Shown: piece by piece, positions 52,545 through 62,231 of the stretch
How positions within the stretch are numbered: position 1 is the stretch's first letter
How the letters are laid out: each line of letters starts with the position of its first letter
From: Streptomyces sp. C10-9-1
GTDB taxonomy: Bacteria > Actinomycetota > Actinomycetes > Streptomycetales > Streptomycetaceae
DNA length: 64,000 bases
Direction of reading: 5' to 3'
Assembly: GCF_024497955.1 (NCBI RefSeq)
Contig: NZ_JANHKP010000023.1
Coordinates: 32,914 to 96,913 of the forward strand
Program-made: the position numbers and the translations under genes
The notes under the pieces: generated by a model
Database searches by the model: none
Seen by the model: the letters and a program-made list of their open reading frames with translations, nothing else
What the model was told of the DNA's origin: nothing

Positions 52545-52998
52545 CACACGCTTCTCCATCGTCGCCGATTCCGCCTGACCGTCACTAGGGACAATCCCCA
52601 TATCGGGGTATCCGGTTCCCTCTCCGCAAGGGATGTGGGGAACAACACTGCCGGGCGCTCCCCCGGGCGCCTGCCCCGCCGTTCGTTTCGACGCGGTGGG
52701 AAGCCCGCCGGTTGCACCCGTGGTCCGGTTCGTTGCTCCTGCCCGGTGTCCGGGCCTCCGATGCCCGCCGCTCGCGCCGGACCCGCGGAGGAGCACCGGG
52801 GGGCGCTGGAGGGGCCGCTCCGTCCCCATCATGCTCCTCGACGGGGGCGTCCCGGTACCGCCCCCTTCGGCCGGGGCTGCGCCGGTGCGGCCGGAGGCGT
52901 CCTGCGTGTCCCGGGCGTCCCGCGTGTCCCGGGCGCCTCGGCAGCCCCGGGCGGGGCCGCCGCGCCCGCTCCCGCGCCCTGCCGCGCGCCTCGCCGCC
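52545..52998. other. 454-base gap upstream of the transpeptidase gene
   Basis: The first part (52560-52630) is less GC-rich and probably holds the promoter of the leftward transpeptidase gene. The remainder is Arg/Pro-coding GC-rich sequence on both strands with no recognisable gene. Confidence 0.5.
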
Positions 52999-53373
52999 CT
53001 ACCGTGCGCCCTCACCGGCCGGGGCGTCGCCGTCCTCGTCGTCCTCGTCGTCCCCGTCGTCCCCGTCGTCCTCGTCGAGGTCCCACTCCAGCGCGTCCGG
53101 GTCGTAGGCGACCGCCTCGCTGCTCCAGGACGCCTGGGTCAGCTCGACGCCCGGCACCTCCGAGAGCAGGTCGAAGGGGTCGACGAGGGAGGCCAGGGCC
53201 TCCGCTCCGTCCTCGCGCACCGCCGACTCGGCGTGGGCGCGCTCGTCGTCGTGCAGCAGCGGGTCGGCGGCGATCCGCTCCAGTGCGGCGCCCGTGAGCG
53301 CCCCGAGGTCCTCGATCTCCAGGACCAGATCCACCCGGAGGCGCACGAAGCGCCCGGTCTCATCCGTCGTCAT
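52999..53373 (-). CDS. Small acidic protein, conserved hypothetical
   Basis: A 124-residue protein with a helical body (LRVDLVLEIEDLGALTGAALERIAADPLLHDDERAHAES...) and an Asp/Glu run at the end. It has no signal peptide or membrane helix and no known domain. Confidence 0.7.
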   Translation of the reverse strand: MTTDETGRFVRLRVDLVLEIEDLGALTGAALERIAADPLLHDDERAHAESAVREDGAEALASLVDPFDLLSEVPGVELTQASWSSEAVAYDPDALEWDLDEDDGDDGDDEDDEDGDAPAGEGAR

Positions 53374-53630
53374 GGAACGGGAGCGTAAGGGCTGTCCCGT
53401 CGTGCCCGGTGGATGAGGCGCGCGGCGTCGGATGCGGTGCGCCGGAAGGCGGAGGGCCGCCTTCGCAGCGGGTGCGTTCGGAAGACCCGGCGACGCGGCG
53501 AGGCCGTCGTCGCGCGCCCGGCGGGGACGACCGGACCGCACTCGGCGGCGCCCTCGGGTTTCGCGCGGCCCGCCGCGTTCACTAGCATCGGCGCACCGCA
53601 GATCACCACCGCTTCGAGGGGGACCGCTCC

Positions 53631-53921
53631 GTGTCCGTCGCACGTCGCCCGCTGCTGACCGCAGCCACCGCAGGAACGCTGCTGTGCGCGCTGTGGTTCG
53701 TCCCCTCGGCGAACGCGACCGCGGACAGACCGGCCGAGCCCTCCGCGGCTCCCTCCCCCGCGCCCGCACCCGTCGCCGGGGACGGCGGGCAGGGGCTCCG
53801 GCTGGCGGAGACGGGCAGCGTGGACACCACCCCCTATCTGGCCGGGGGTGCGGCGTGCCTGGCGATCGGTGCGGGCTTCGTCGCCTTCTCGGTACGTCGC
53901 GGGGCCGCCCGGCCCGCCTGA
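53631..53921 (+). CDS. Tiny sortase substrate with LAETG signal
   Basis: A 96-residue protein from a GTG start. It has an N-terminal signal peptide (LLTAATAGTLLCALWFVPSANA), a Pro/Ala/Ser-rich linker, and a C-terminal sorting signal: LAETG (near residue 59) followed by a membrane helix (YLAGGAACLAIGAGFVAFSV) and a basic tail RRGAARPA. LAxTG is the class E sortase motif of high-GC actinobacteria. The mature wall-linked peptide would be only about 33 residues. No sortase gene is nearby. Confidence 0.8.
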   Translation: MSVARRPLLTAATAGTLLCALWFVPSANATADRPAEPSAAPSPAPAPVAGDGGQGLRLAETGSVDTTPYLAGGAACLAIGAGFVAFSVRRGAARPA

Positions 53922-53928
53922 CCCCCTG

Positions 53929-53960
53929 CCCCGGGGAGGACCGGACGGTCCTCCCCGGGG
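53929..53960. terminator. Bidirectional hairpin between the LAETG gene and hutH
   Basis: Perfect 14-base arms (ccccggggaggacc and ggtcctccccgggg) with a GGAC loop lie in the 46-base gap between the two convergent genes. Confidence 0.8.
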
Positions 53961-53967
53961 TACGGCC

Positions 53968-55533
53968 TCAGGCCAGCGGGCCGGTGACCGGCTCCACGGC
54001 CGCGACCAGCCGTCCGTCGCGCACGAAGGCGTCGGCGGCGGCCAGGTCGGGCGCGAGGAAGCGGTCGGGGCCGGGGCCCCGGACGCCCGCGGCGCGCAGC
54101 GCCTCCACGGCGGCCCGGGAGGCCGGGGCCGGGGTGAGGTGGCGCCGGAGCTCCAGCGCGCGGCTGGCCGCGTACAGCTCGACGGCGAGCACGCGGGTGA
54201 GGTTGTCGACGGCGGTGCGCAGCTTGCGCGCGGCCGACCAGCCCATCGAGACGTGGTCCTCCTGCATCGCCGAGGAGGGGATGGAGTCGGCGGAGGCCGG
54301 GACGGCGAGCCGCTTCATCTCGCTGACCAGTGCGGCCTGGGTGTACTGGGCGATCATCAGACCGGAGTCCACTCCCGCGTCGTCGGCCAGGAAGGGCGGC
54401 AGGCCGTGCGAGCGGTTCTTGTCCAGGAGCCGGTCGGTGCGGCGCTCGGCGATCGAGGCGAGATCGGCGGCGGCGATGGCGAGGAAGTCGAGCACGTAGG
54501 CGACCGGGGCGCCGTGGAAGTTGCCGTTGGACTCCACCCGGCCCTCGGCACCGGCGGTGTCGCCGAGGAGGACCACGGGGTTGTCCACCGCGGCGGCCAG
54601 CTCGCGCTCGGCCACGAGGAGGGCGTGTGCCAGGGTGTCGCGCCCCGCGCCCGCGACCTGGGGGGCGCAGCGCACCGAGTAGGCGTCCTGGACGCGGGGC
54701 GCCTCCTCCTCCTGGAAGTGCCCGGTGAGCCCGGAGCCCTTCAGGACGGAGAGCATGTTGGCGGCGGAGGCCGCCTGGCCCGGGTGCGGGCGGATCGCGT
54801 GCAGCTCGGGGGCGAGGACCCTCTCGGTACCGAGCAGCGCCTCCAGGGTGAGCGCCGCGGTGATGTCGGCCGAGGTGTAGAGCCGGGAGAGGTCGGCGAG
54901 GGCCATGATCAGCATGCCGAGCATGCCGTCGGTGCCGTTGAGGAGCGCCAGCCCCTCCTTCTCGTGGAGCTCCACCGGCTTGACGCCGTGCTCGGCGAAG
55001 AGCTCGGCGACGGGCCGCAGGGTGCCGTCGGGGCCCTCCGCGTCGCCTTCGCCCATGAGCGCGAGGGCGCAGTGGGACAGCGGTGCGAGGTCACCGGAGC
55101 AGCCGAGGGACCCGTACTCGTGGACGACGGGGGTGATGCCGGCGTTGAGCACGTCCGCCATGGTCTGCGCGACCTCGGGGCGTACGCCGGTGCGGCCGGA
55201 GCACACGGTCTTCAGGCGCAGGAACATCAGGGCGCGCACCACCTCGCGTTCGACGCGCGGGCCCATCCCGGCGGCGTGCGAGCGCACGATGTTGCGCTGG
55301 AGCTGGACGCGCAGCTCCGGGCTGATGTGGCGGGTGGCGAGGGCACCGAAACCGGTGGAGACCCCGTAGACGGGCTCGGGCTTGGCGGCCAGGGCGTCCA
55401 CGACGGCCCGGGCCTCGGCGAGGGCCGCGCGGGCTTCGGGGGAGAGTTCGACACGGGCCCCGTCGCGGGCCACGGCGACGACGTCTTCGACGGTGGTGCC
55501 GGACGTCCCCACCACGACAGTGTGCATATCCAT
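53968..55533 (-). CDS. hutH: Histidine ammonia-lyase
   Basis: A 521-residue lyase of the MIO family: YGVSTGFGALATRHI, the MIO-forming loop GSLGCSGDLAPLSH (Cys-Ser-Gly where Ala-Ser-Gly is commoner), and the C-terminal QEDHVSMGW. It turns histidine into urocanate and ammonia, the first step of histidine use. The start is one of two close ATGs (55533 or 55527). No other hut genes are adjacent, as is usual in Streptomyces. Confidence 0.93.
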   Translation of the reverse strand: MDMHTVVVGTSGTTVEDVVAVARDGARVELSPEARAALAEARAVVDALAAKPEPVYGVSTGFGALATRHISPELRVQLQRNIVRSHAAGMGPRVEREVVRALMFLRLKTVCSGRTGVRPEVAQTMADVLNAGITPVVHEYGSLGCSGDLAPLSHCALALMGEGDAEGPDGTLRPVAELFAEHGVKPVELHEKEGLALLNGTDGMLGMLIMALADLSRLYTSADITAALTLEALLGTERVLAPELHAIRPHPGQAASAANMLSVLKGSGLTGHFQEEEAPRVQDAYSVRCAPQVAGAGRDTLAHALLVAERELAAAVDNPVVLLGDTAGAEGRVESNGNFHGAPVAYVLDFLAIAAADLASIAERRTDRLLDKNRSHGLPPFLADDAGVDSGLMIAQYTQAALVSEMKRLAVPASADSIPSSAMQEDHVSMGWSAARKLRTAVDNLTRVLAVELYAASRALELRRHLTPAPASRAAVEALRAAGVRGPGPDRFLAPDLAAADAFVRDGRLVAAVEPVTGPLA

Positions 55534-55630
55534 ATTCAGCAGCGTACGGACTGAATCGCAACCTGTCACCAGTCCGGCGGGCAGCGGCTCCCTGCCGCGG
55601 GGGCGGCCGGCGGAGGGCGGCCCCGGCGCG

Positions 55631-56833
55631 TCACGGCTCGCTCCACGGCTCCTCCGCCGCGGCCGCCGGGTCCTCCTCCGGGCGGGCGTCGCGGAAACGC
55701 CTGCGGTCCTGCGGCGAGGGCGGAGGGGAGTCGGCCAGGCGCATCACGGTCCCGTCCCGCCCCGCGACCACCGGCCCGGGCGAGCGGGCGGCCTTGGCCC
55801 GGTACTGGGCGGCGTCGGCCAGCCGGAACAGCCGGCGCCCGTCCCGCACCCGGCCGATCGGGTCGCCGGTCGAGGCGACACCGCAGGCGACCCCGGCACC
55901 CAGTTCGAGTTCCCCGGCCCGCACACACAGCTCCTCGGCGGCCGCCACCACCTCGTCGGCGGCCGGACCCTCGGCGAGGAGGCAGAACTCGTCGCCGCCG
56001 AGGCGGGCCGCGAGCGCGCCCGCCAGCATCGCGCCGCACCGGGAGAGCACCGAGCCGAACCGTTCCAGCAGCCGGTCGCCGACGGCGTGCCCGAGGGTGT
56101 CGTTGACCTGCTTGAGGCCGTTGAGGTCGCAGACCACCAGGCTCACCACCGTGCCGTCCGCCACGTGCCGCTCCAGGGCCTCGTCGAGTCGGCTGTCGAC
56201 GGCCCTGCGGTTGGCGAGACCGGTCAGCGGGTCGGTGAAGGCCAGTCGGCGCACCTCCTCCAGCCGCTCGGTCTGCACGATCCCGGCGGCGACGACCGAG
56301 GCGAGCACCGTGGCGAAGTCGGCGTCCGCGCCGGTGAAGAGGGGCGCGCCGAGGGGGCGGGCCACATAGAGCTCGCCCCAGGCGCGGCCGTGGAGCACGA
56401 TCGGCGCGACCACACAGGAGCCGCGGCGCCGTCGGCGCAGGGCGGCGACGCGCTGGTGGCAGTAGCCGTGCCCCGGCGTGGCGGGGCCGTCGGCGGTCTC
56501 CACCCAGGCGCCGCCGCGGCGCCCTCCGGCGGCGGGGCCGCCCGCGCCGCCCGCCCACTGCGTGTGGAGGAACTCCGTGATCTCGGGGAAACGGTTCACC
56601 GGATAGCTCTCGGACTCCGGGAACTCCTCCTCGTCGTCCACTCTCTGACCGGCGTTCACCAGCACCCGCAGCCTGCCGCGCTCGCGCTCCCACGTCGACA
56701 GCGCCCCGAAGGTGCCGTCGAGCGCGACACAGGCGCCGAGCGCCGCGGCGCGCCAGGTCTCGCGCGGCGTGTGGGCGGCCGCCATCGCCTGTGCCAGCGC
56801 CACCACGGCCCGCAGCCGCCGATCCTCAGCCAT
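55631..56833 (-). CDS. GAF-GGDEF protein, probable diguanylate cyclase
   Basis: A 400-residue protein with an N-terminal GAF-like sensor domain (about residues 1-195) and a GGDEF domain opening with LAFTDPLTGLANRRAVDSRL and carrying an intact ARLGGDEFCLL. The intact GGDEF suggests that it makes cyclic di-GMP. No RxxD inhibition site is seen five residues before it. c-di-GMP controls development in Streptomyces through BldD. There is no membrane helix, so the sensor is cytoplasmic. Confidence 0.88.
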   Translation of the reverse strand: MAEDRRLRAVVALAQAMAAAHTPRETWRAAALGACVALDGTFGALSTWERERGRLRVLVNAGQRVDDEEEFPESESYPVNRFPEITEFLHTQWAGGAGGPAAGGRRGGAWVETADGPATPGHGYCHQRVAALRRRRRGSCVVAPIVLHGRAWGELYVARPLGAPLFTGADADFATVLASVVAAGIVQTERLEEVRRLAFTDPLTGLANRRAVDSRLDEALERHVADGTVVSLVVCDLNGLKQVNDTLGHAVGDRLLERFGSVLSRCGAMLAGALAARLGGDEFCLLAEGPAADEVVAAAEELCVRAGELELGAGVACGVASTGDPIGRVRDGRRLFRLADAAQYRAKAARSPGPVVAGRDGTVMRLADSPPPSPQDRRRFRDARPEEDPAAAAEEPWSEP

Positions 56834-56934
56834 CTTTCCAGCTTAGGGAGGTTTGTCCGGTTTTCATCGGTCGACGCGGGCACGAACGGCCGGGGCGGCC
56901 CGGGAGGCCGACCCACCCGCGCCGACCCGCCGGG

Positions 56935-57735
56935 TCACTCCCCGGGCCAGGCCGGCTTCCGCTTCTCGTTGAACGCGGCGACCCCCTCGGCGCGGTCGCC
57001 GGAGAAGGCCGTGGCACGCCAGGCGGCGTCCTCCACCTCCAGGCCCGCCCGGAGATCCAGGCCCTGGCCCAGGCGCATGGCCTTCTTGGCGTTGCGCAGA
57101 CCGACCGGGGAGTTGACGGCGATGCGCGCCGCGAGGGCCAGCGCCTCGGCGCGGGCGTCCTCGGCGAGCACGTCGACCAGTCCCGACTCCCGGGCCTCCG
57201 CGGCCTCGACGCGCCGCGCCGTGAAGACCAGCTCGGCGGCCCGCGCGGCACCGACGCGCCGCGGCAGGAGCTGGGTTCCGCCACCGCCGGGGATGACGCC
57301 CACGGAGACCTCGGGCAGCCCGACCACGGTGGTGGCGTCGCCGACGATCACATCGCAGGAGAGGGCGAGTTCGAAGCCGCCGCCGAGCGCGAAGCCGTGG
57401 ACGGCCGCGATGGTCGGCATGGGGAGCTCCAGCACCCCCGTGTAGGCGGACCGCGCGGTCGGGCGCTGGCGCACCAGGTCGGCGTCGGAGAAGGAGTTGC
57501 GCTCCTTGAGGTCGGCGCCGACGCAGAAGGCCCTGTCGTTGCTGGAGGTCACCACGGTGACGCGGACGTCCCGGTCCGCGGCGAGCGCCTCGCAGGCGGC
57601 CGCGACGGAGGCCGCCATCGCGGTGGAGACGGCGTTCATCGCCTTCGGACGGTCGAGCACCAGCTCGGCCACGTACCCCTGCTCGTGCCTGCGCACCGCG
57701 ACGAACTCGCCGAACCTCTGCTCGGTTTCCGCCAT
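56935..57735 (-). CDS. Enoyl-CoA hydratase/isomerase family protein
   Basis: A 266-residue crotonase: DRPKAMNAVSTAMAASV, the oxyanion-hole AVHGFALGGGFELALSCD, and LPEVSVGVIPGGGGTQLLPRRVG with the catalytic Glu. It hydrates 2-enoyl-CoA in fatty acid breakdown. Its neighbours, adenylate cyclase and the carboxylase genes, suggest a place in acyl-CoA metabolism but no strict operon (about 190 bases to the cyclase gene). Confidence 0.9.
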   Translation of the reverse strand: MAETEQRFGEFVAVRRHEQGYVAELVLDRPKAMNAVSTAMAASVAAACEALAADRDVRVTVVTSSNDRAFCVGADLKERNSFSDADLVRQRPTARSAYTGVLELPMPTIAAVHGFALGGGFELALSCDVIVGDATTVVGLPEVSVGVIPGGGGTQLLPRRVGAARAAELVFTARRVEAAEARESGLVDVLAEDARAEALALAARIAVNSPVGLRNAKKAMRLGQGLDLRAGLEVEDAAWRATAFSGDRAEGVAAFNEKRKPAWPGE

Positions 57736-57924
57736 GACGTCCCACCCTCCCGGTTAACGATGGTTCACCGGGATCATAGGTCCCCTCGGGCGCCCCGGCG
57801 GGGGCGAGGCCCGGGAAATCCGCGCCCGGCAGGCGCGGCCCGGCCGGCCGGGCCGAGGGGGAAGCAAACGGGGCGCGCCGGGGACGGGGGCGCGTGCGCG
57901 GGGCGGACGGCAGCGCCGGGCGCG

Positions 57925-59106
57925 TCAGGGGCGGGGGCGCCGCCCGAGCAGCCACGGCTCCACCACGCCCAGGCCGCGCACCGGGCGCTGCCACATCGGC
58001 TGGAGCCCGTAGCGGTAGGGCGAGGGCTCCTCCCCCTCCTTCTCCGCGGCAGCCGCCTCGGCCTCCGACGCGGGTGCGTCCCCGGTCCTGATCAGCTCCT
58101 CGGCGAACGCCCCGTCCACCAGGACGGCGTCCTTCGGCGCTATCGACGTCAGCCGGCTGGCCAGGTTGACCGTGGTGCCGAAGACGTCCCCCATCCGCGT
58201 GGTCACCGTGCCGAAGGCGATGCCGACGCGCAGGGCGGGCATGGTCTCGTCCTCGGTCATCGCGTCGATCAGGCGCAGCGCGATCTCGGCGGCGGTGCGG
58301 GCGTCGTCGGCGGCGTAGAGGACCTCGTCGCCCAGGGTCTTGATCAGCCGGCCGCCGTGGGCGGCCACCAGGTCGGCGCAGGTGGTCTCGAAGGACTCGA
58401 CCAGCTCGCCGAGCTCCTCCTCCTCCAGCCGGCGGGTCAGCCGGGTGAAGCCGACGAGGTCGGCGAAGCCGACGGCGAGGCGCCGGTCGACCATCTCCTC
58501 GTCGTCCGCGGCCTGCACCACGCGGCCGGTGGCCGCGGCGAGCTGGCGCCGCCACACGTAGACGAGGAACTCCTCCAGCTCGGGCAGGAGCAGTTCGACC
58601 AGGGGGTAGGTGACCTCGGTGCGGGTCATCCCGGGTTCCGGCGGCTCGGTCAGCCCCTCCAGGAAGGAGTCGATCTGCCACTCGGCCAACCGGGCGGTGG
58701 TCTGCCCGGTGGACCGGGCGACCTGGATGGCCATCGGCTCGCTGAGCAGGCCCGCCTCGACGAGGCCGGCCAGGCGCCGCAGGGCCAGTACGTCGGCCTC
58801 GGTCAGCGCCCTGGCCTGGCCGATGTCGGCGAAGCCCATGGCGCGCCAGAAGCGGGAGGCGAGCTCCATGGAGACCCCGGCCGTGCGCGCGGCCTGGAAG
58901 GGCGTGTAGCGCCGCTCGGCGCCGAGGATCAGCTGTTCGAGCCGGATGGCCAGCGGGTCGTCCGAGGGCTCCGCCGTGTGGTCGACCTCGCGGTGCGGCG
59001 GGTGGACGGCGCCGGCCCCCGGCGGGGCCCCGGAGCCGGAGGAGCCGGACGAGGGGTCGCGCGGCGGCTGCGCGCCCGCGCCGGACGTGGTGTCGTCGAC
59101 GGTCAC
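57925..59106 (-). CDS. cya: Adenylate cyclase, class III
   Basis: A 393-residue protein from a GTG start. A disordered N-terminus is followed by a helical regulatory domain (residues about 50-200), then the class III catalytic domain: VGFADLVGFTRLTRRLEEEEL (metal Asp), KTLGDEVLYAA (second metal Asp) and GTTVNLASRLTSIA. It has no membrane helices. It resembles the single cAMP-forming enzyme of Streptomyces, which is needed for germination and development. Confidence 0.9.
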   Translation of the reverse strand: MTVDDTTSGAGAQPPRDPSSGSSGSGAPPGAGAVHPPHREVDHTAEPSDDPLAIRLEQLILGAERRYTPFQAARTAGVSMELASRFWRAMGFADIGQARALTEADVLALRRLAGLVEAGLLSEPMAIQVARSTGQTTARLAEWQIDSFLEGLTEPPEPGMTRTEVTYPLVELLLPELEEFLVYVWRRQLAAATGRVVQAADDEEMVDRRLAVGFADLVGFTRLTRRLEEEELGELVESFETTCADLVAAHGGRLIKTLGDEVLYAADDARTAAEIALRLIDAMTEDETMPALRVGIAFGTVTTRMGDVFGTTVNLASRLTSIAPKDAVLVDGAFAEELIRTGDAPASEAEAAAAEKEGEEPSPYRYGLQPMWQRPVRGLGVVEPWLLGRRPRP

Positions 59107-59309
59107 CAGCCGCCTCCTGCCCGTTCCCTGCGCACGTACCTGCCGATCTGTCGCTCGATCGCCTCAACGATACGGCAGGTGTGCCTCAGCTCACGTCCCG
59201 AAGGCCGACTCGATCCGGACGGGATCGGGTATACCCGCCGGTCACCGGGGGGCACCTCCCCCGCCCCGGGCGTCCCCGCGGCCACACCGGCCCCGCGCGC
59301 CCCGGCCCG

Positions 59310-60179
59310 TCAGCCCGCGGTGCGCAGATGGACGACGTCGCCCGCGCCGACCGGGGTGCGCTCGCCGTCCGCGCCCGAGACGACCAGGCGGCCGTCGCCG
59401 TCGACGGCGACGGCCTCGCCGGTCAGCTCCCCGCCTCCGGGCAGCTCGGCGCGGACCGTGCGGCCCAGCGTGGCGCAGCCCGCCGCGTAGGCCTCCTGGA
59501 GCCCCGAGGCGGCCGGGTCGCCGCCCGCCGACCGCCAGCGCCCGTACCACTCCTCCAGCGCGCGCAGCACGGCCCGCAGCAGCGGGTCCCGGTCGGTGGA
59601 GACGGCGTTCGCCAGGGCCAGCGAACCCGCCCCCGGGACGGGCAGCTCGTCGGCGCGCAGCGTGACGTTGACGCCGATGCCGAGCACCACCGCGTCCCCG
59701 CCCGCCCGCTCGGCGAGGATCCCGCCGGTCTTGCGCTCCTCGCCGTCCACGGTCACCAGCAGGTCGTTGGGCCATTTGAGGGACATGTCCGTCCCCGCCG
59801 CCCGGGCCAGGCCGGTCGCGGCGGCGACTCCGGCGAGCAGCGGGAGCCAGCCCCAGCGCTCGACGGGGACGCCCGCACCGGGCCGCAGCAGCACGGAGAC
59901 GAACAGCCCGGAGCGGGCCGGGGCGGTCCAGCTGCGGTCGAGACGGCCGCGCCCGGCGGTCTGCTCCTCGGCCACCAGCACGGTGCCCTCCTCCAGCGAG
60001 GCGGCACGTTCCACCAGGTCCGCGTTGGTGGAGCCGGTCGAGGCGACGACCTCCAGGGAGGTCCACAGCCCGCCCGGGACGAGGATGCCGCGGCGCAGCG
60101 AGGCGGTGTTCAGCGGCGGGCGGTCGAGGTCGGACCAGCGGCTTGCGTGCGCGCCGTCGGGCGCATTGTCTGGCGTCAT
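59310..60179 (-). CDS. birA: Biotin--[acetyl-CoA-carboxylase] ligase
   Basis: A 289-residue class I biotin ligase: STGSTNADL, the biotin-binding AEEQTAGRGRLDRSW, SLKWPNDLLV and GIGVNVT. There is no N-terminal helix-turn-helix, so it is an enzyme only and not a repressor. It is divergent from the carboxylase genes that it serves, since their alpha subunit needs biotin. Confidence 0.93.
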   Translation of the reverse strand: MTPDNAPDGAHASRWSDLDRPPLNTASLRRGILVPGGLWTSLEVVASTGSTNADLVERAASLEEGTVLVAEEQTAGRGRLDRSWTAPARSGLFVSVLLRPGAGVPVERWGWLPLLAGVAAATGLARAAGTDMSLKWPNDLLVTVDGEERKTGGILAERAGGDAVVLGIGVNVTLRADELPVPGAGSLALANAVSTDRDPLLRAVLRALEEWYGRWRSAGGDPAASGLQEAYAAGCATLGRTVRAELPGGGELTGEAVAVDGDGRLVVSGADGERTPVGAGDVVHLRTAG

Positions 60180-60329
60180 GCAACCCAGGTTAGGTGTGGC
60201 AAACGCCGCACTGCCGAACGCAATCGGCGCCGATACGCTACGAGCCAGTAGCAACGGAACCCGTTCAGTCGACTCCGTCACCGACCCCTCCGTCACCGTC
60301 CCCGCGACCAGTCAGGGAGCCGCACCCCG

Positions 60330-61922
60330 ATGTCCGAGCCGGAAGCCATCGACATCCACACCACCGCGGGCAAGATCGCGGATCTCCAGCGCCGGATCCA
60401 CGAGGCGACGCACGCCGGCTCCGCACGTGCCGTGGAGAAGCAGCACGCCAAGGGCAAGCTGACGGCCCGGGAGCGGATCGGTCTGCTGCTCGACGAGGAC
60501 TCGTTCGTGGAGCTGGACGAGTTCGCCCGCCACCGCTCGACCAACTTCGGCCTGGAGAAGACCCGGCCCTACGGCGACGGCGTGGTCACCGGCTACGGGA
60601 CGGTCGACGGCCGCCCGGTGGCCGTGTTCTCGCAGGACTTCACCGTCTTCGGCGGCGCCCTCGGCGAGGTGTTCGGGCAGAAGATCATCAAGGTGATGGA
60701 CTTCGCCCTGAAGACCGGCTGCCCGGTCGTGGGCATCAACGACTCCGGCGGCGCCCGCATCCAGGAGGGCGTCAGCGCGCTCGGGATGTACGGCGAGATC
60801 TTCCGCCGCAACACCCACGCCTCGGGCGTCATCCCGCAGATCTCGCTGGTCGTCGGCCCCTGCGCGGGCGGTGCGGTGTACTCCCCGGCCATCACGGACT
60901 TCACGGTGATGGTGGACCAGACCTCGCACATGTTCATCACCGGCCCGGACGTCATCAAGACGGTGACCGGCGAGGACGTGGGCTTCGAGGAGCTGGGCGG
61001 CGCGCGCACCCACAACAGCACCTCGGGCGTGGCGCACCACATGTCCGGCGACGAGAAGGACGCGATCGAGTACGTCAAGTCGCTGCTGTCCTACCTTCCG
61101 TCGAACAACCTCTCGGAGCCGCCGTCGTTCCCCGAGGCCGCGGACACCGCCGTCGGCGACGAGGACCGCGAGCTGGACACGCTGATCCCGGACTCGGCGA
61201 ACCAGCCCTACGACATCCGCACCGTCGTGGAGCACGTCCTCGACGACGCGGAGTTCCTGGAGACGCAGGCGCTGTTCGCGCCGAACATCGTGACCGGTTT
61301 CGGGCGGGTGGAGGGGCACCCGGTGGGCATCGTCGCCAACCAGCCCATGCAGTTCGCCGGCTGCCTGGACATCGACGCCTCCGAGAAGGCCGCGCGCTTC
61401 GTGCGCACCTGCGACGCCTTCAACGTCCCCGTGCTGACCTTCGTGGACGTGCCCGGCTTCCTGCCGGGCGTGGACCAGGAGTACGGCGGCATCATCCGGC
61501 GCGGCGCCAAGCTGATCTACGCCTACGCGGAGGCGACGGTCCCGCTGATCACCGTCATCACCCGCAAGGCGTTCGGCGGGGCGTACGACGTGATGGGCTC
61601 CAAGCACCTGGGCGCGGACCTCAACCTGGCGTGGCCGACGGCGCAGATCGCCGTGATGGGCGCCCAGGGCGCCGTGAACATCCTGCACCGCCGCACCATC
61701 GCCGCCGTGGAGGACCCCGAGGAGCAGGAGACGACCCGGGCGCGGCTGATCCAGGAGTACGAGGACGCGCTGCTGAACCCGTACACGGCCGCCGAGCGCG
61801 GCTACATCGACGCGGTGGTCATGCCCTCCGAGACGCGCGCGCACATCGTCAAGGGACTGCGGCAGCTGCGGACCAAGCGGGAGAGCCTGCCCCCCAAGAA
61901 GCACGGCAACATCCCGCTGTAG
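60330..61922 (+). CDS. pccB: Acyl-CoA carboxylase beta (carboxyltransferase) subunit, propionyl-CoA type
   Basis: A 530-residue carboxyltransferase with both crotonase-like halves: DSGGARIQEGVSALGMYGEIF, SLVVGPCAGGAVYSPAITDF, then DVPGFLPGVDQEYGGIIRRG and the final KKHGNIPL. It makes methylmalonyl-CoA or malonyl-CoA with the biotinylated alpha subunit at the right edge. The small epsilon subunit follows by 11 bases. It could supply extender units for primary and polyketide metabolism. Confidence 0.93.
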   Translation: MSEPEAIDIHTTAGKIADLQRRIHEATHAGSARAVEKQHAKGKLTARERIGLLLDEDSFVELDEFARHRSTNFGLEKTRPYGDGVVTGYGTVDGRPVAVFSQDFTVFGGALGEVFGQKIIKVMDFALKTGCPVVGINDSGGARIQEGVSALGMYGEIFRRNTHASGVIPQISLVVGPCAGGAVYSPAITDFTVMVDQTSHMFITGPDVIKTVTGEDVGFEELGGARTHNSTSGVAHHMSGDEKDAIEYVKSLLSYLPSNNLSEPPSFPEAADTAVGDEDRELDTLIPDSANQPYDIRTVVEHVLDDAEFLETQALFAPNIVTGFGRVEGHPVGIVANQPMQFAGCLDIDASEKAARFVRTCDAFNVPVLTFVDVPGFLPGVDQEYGGIIRRGAKLIYAYAEATVPLITVITRKAFGGAYDVMGSKHLGADLNLAWPTAQIAVMGAQGAVNILHRRTIAAVEDPEEQETTRARLIQEYEDALLNPYTAAERGYIDAVVMPSETRAHIVKGLRQLRTKRESLPPKKHGNIPL

Positions 61923-61933
61923 GAGGCTGAGCG

Positions 61934-62143
61934 ATGATCAGGGTCGTACGAGGAAACCCGACCCCGGAGGAGCTGGCGGCCGCCCTGGCCGTCGTCCGGG
62001 CGCGCGCCGCGGCGGCCGCCGAGGCGGCGGCGGGCGCGACGGAGGCGGTGCCGGAGGGGTGGTCGGACCCCGCGCGCATCGCCCGCACCCGCAGGCCCCA
62101 GCCGGGGCCGCGGTCCTGGGGGCGCACCTACTGGCCGGTCTGA
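61934..62143 (+). CDS. Acyl-CoA carboxylase epsilon subunit
   Basis: A 69-residue protein (MIRVVRGNPTPEELAAALAVV ... GPRSWGRTYWPV) with the two typical ends of the epsilon subunits, which strengthen the alpha-beta complex. It directly follows the beta subunit with GGAGGCTGAGCG before its ATG. Confidence 0.92.
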   Translation: MIRVVRGNPTPEELAAALAVVRARAAAAAEAAAGATEAVPEGWSDPARIARTRRPQPGPRSWGRTYWPV

Positions 62144-62231
62144 GGGACGTCCCGGGCGGTGCGCCGTCCGGGACGGGGTGCGGGGCCCGCCCCGTCCGGC
62201 CGGGGCGCGGGGCGCCCGGGTGCCTCCGGCG

